Source: Methylococcaceae bacterium NSM2-1 (lineage in GTDB: Bacteria > Pseudomonadota > Gammaproteobacteria > Methylococcales > Methylomonadaceae). Taken from it: a stretch of DNA of 6,269 nucleotides. Location of the stretch: assembly GCA_002256705.1 (NCBI GenBank), contig NQJI01000050.1, positions 8,177 to 14,445 on the forward strand, in the 5' to 3' direction. The first letter of the stretch is position 1; each line of letters starts with the position of its first letter. Below the pieces are notes generated by a model that was given only the letters and a program-made list of their open reading frames with translations, was not told the origin of the DNA and did not search any database. Below are positions 5,468 through 6,269 of this stretch, one piece after another. The position numbers and the translations under genes were made by a program.

Positions 5468-6269
5468 TTAATCTGCCGGCTGTTTTAGACTTGCCAAATC
5501 AATAACGAAGCGGTACTTCACATCACTTTTCATCACACGCTCATAGGCTTCGTTAATCTGCTGGATCGGGATGATTTCAATATCCGAAGTGATCGCATTT
5601 TCAGCACAGAAATCAAGCATTTCCTGGGTTTCCTTCAAGCCTCCAATCAAGGAACCAACAATACGGCGACGCTTGAAAATCAGGTTGGCAATAGAGGGTG
5701 ACGGATGCGGATGATCAGGTAAGCCCGCCAGACATAACGTGCCATCACGCTTTAGCAATGCCGTATAAGCATCCAGATTATGCGGTGCAGCCACGGTATT
5801 CAGGATGAAGTCAAAGCTGGCGAAATGCTTTTGCATCTCATCCGGATTCCTGGATACCACCACTTCGTCGGCTCCAAGCCGTTTGGCATCCGCTGCCTTG
5901 CCAGGTGACGTGGTAAAAAGCACGACGTATGCGCCAAAGGCGTGGGCAAATTTTATTCCCATGTGGCCAAGTCCACCCAAGCCAACGATGCCGACTTTGT
6001 CTCCCTTGCCTATCTTCCAGTGTCTCAAAGGAGAATAAGTGGTAATTCCCGCGCATAACAAGGGGGCCACAGCTGCCAGATCAAGTTTATCTGAAACATG
6101 TAGCACAAAATCCTGATCAACGACAATCTGCCTTGAATAGCCGCCGTAATTGGTGCCACCGGAATGCTTGTCGGGACTGTTATAAGTAAATTCCGCATTA
6201 TTACAAAATTGCTCCAGATTATCGTTGCAATCCGGACAAACCCTGCAGGAATCAACCAGACAACCCACG
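5468..6269 (-). CDS. yahK: YahK-like zinc-dependent alcohol dehydrogenase / aldehyde reductase (N-terminus cut by window edge)
   Basis: The C-terminal 266 residues of a cytosolic medium-chain dehydrogenase that reduces aldehydes to alcohols; E. coli YahK has 349 residues, so about 85 are outside the window. The visible part has the structural zinc site CX2CX2CX7C (Cys8, 11, 14, 22 of the visible part). It also has LLCAGITTYSPLRHW, with Cys72 as a catalytic-zinc ligand, and the nucleotide-binding GLGGLGHMGIK (96-106). FTTSPGK (118-124) is a loop that in YahK relatives goes with NADP(H). The FDFILNTVAAPHNLDAY and QINEAYERV blocks match YahK closely. The catalytic cysteine and histidine of the N-terminal domain cannot be checked. 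The GTG at 6266-6268 is an internal valine codon (GVGCMVDSC in relatives), not a start. Nothing in the context ties this gene to the light-related genes; it probably forms a separate unit. Confidence in the subfamily is high. Confidence 0.93.
   Translation of the reverse strand, partial: VGCLVDSCRVCPDCNDNLEQFCNNAEFTYNSPDKHSGGTNYGGYSRQIVVDQDFVLHVSDKLDLAAVAPLLCAGITTYSPLRHWKIGKGDKVGIVGLGGLGHMGIKFAHAFGAYVVLFTTSPGKAADAKRLGADEVVVSRNPDEMQKHFASFDFILNTVAAPHNLDAYTALLKRDGTLCLAGLPDHPHPSPSIANLIFKRRRIVGSLIGGLKETQEMLDFCAENAITSDIEIIPIQQINEAYERVMKSDVKYRFVIDLASLKQPAD

Noticed and set aside
5388..5471. A 27-codon plus-strand frame between copy B and the YahK-like gene
   Set aside because: It has no ribosome binding site and no recognisable product, and it runs convergently into the end of the dehydrogenase gene.
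6266..6268. GTG as a start codon of the dehydrogenase
   Set aside because: It matches an internal valine in YahK relatives; about 85 N-terminal residues should lie beyond the window.

Overview
The window looks like chromosomal DNA of an AT-leaning Gram-negative bacterium, most likely a gammaproteobacterium. The basis is a YahK-like alcohol dehydrogenase, a TudS-DUF1722 (RudS/YbgA-type) protein and a CydA-type quinol oxidase subunit. A methanotroph-like lineage is possible, but nothing here proves a genus. I see no rRNA, tRNA, CRISPR array or insertion sequence. The two end genes are cut by the window edges.

Layout from left to right. (1) Positions 1-549, minus: the first 183 residues of a cytochrome bd quinol oxidase subunit I. 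(2) Positions 668-1537, minus: blue-light sensor A, a BLUF domain fused to a four-helix PsiE-type membrane domain. (3) Positions 1538-1814: a divergent intergenic region holding the promoter of sensor A and a promoter with an overlapping inverted repeat for the rightward genes. (4) Positions 1815-4369, plus: a three-gene cassette made of a RudS-type [4Fe-4S] tRNA 4-thiouridine desulfidase, an atypical SDR (YeeZ-like) gene whose frame is broken near its 3' end, and an unrecognised five-helix membrane protein coupled to the SDR by an ATGA overlap. (5) Positions 4382-5251, minus: blue-light sensor B, a second BLUF-PsiE protein of the same length as A (289 aa) and about 68% identical by hand count. 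(6) Positions 5468-6269, minus: the C-terminal 266 residues of a YahK-like zinc-dependent, probably NADP(H)-dependent aldehyde reductase.

The most interesting arrangement is a pair of BLUF-PsiE photoreceptor genes, in the same orientation, bracketing a cassette headed by an enzyme of 4-thiouridine metabolism. 4-Thiouridine in tRNA is itself a near-UV chromophore. The two sensor genes also share an upstream element, conserved at exactly the same distance from both start codons, so they probably answer to the same regulator. I infer a light or photostress island, but no gene in the window directly proves regulation by light beyond the BLUF domains. The PsiE half is under strong purifying selection (a 30-residue identical block with 17 silent differences), while the linker between sensor and membrane domain has diverged.
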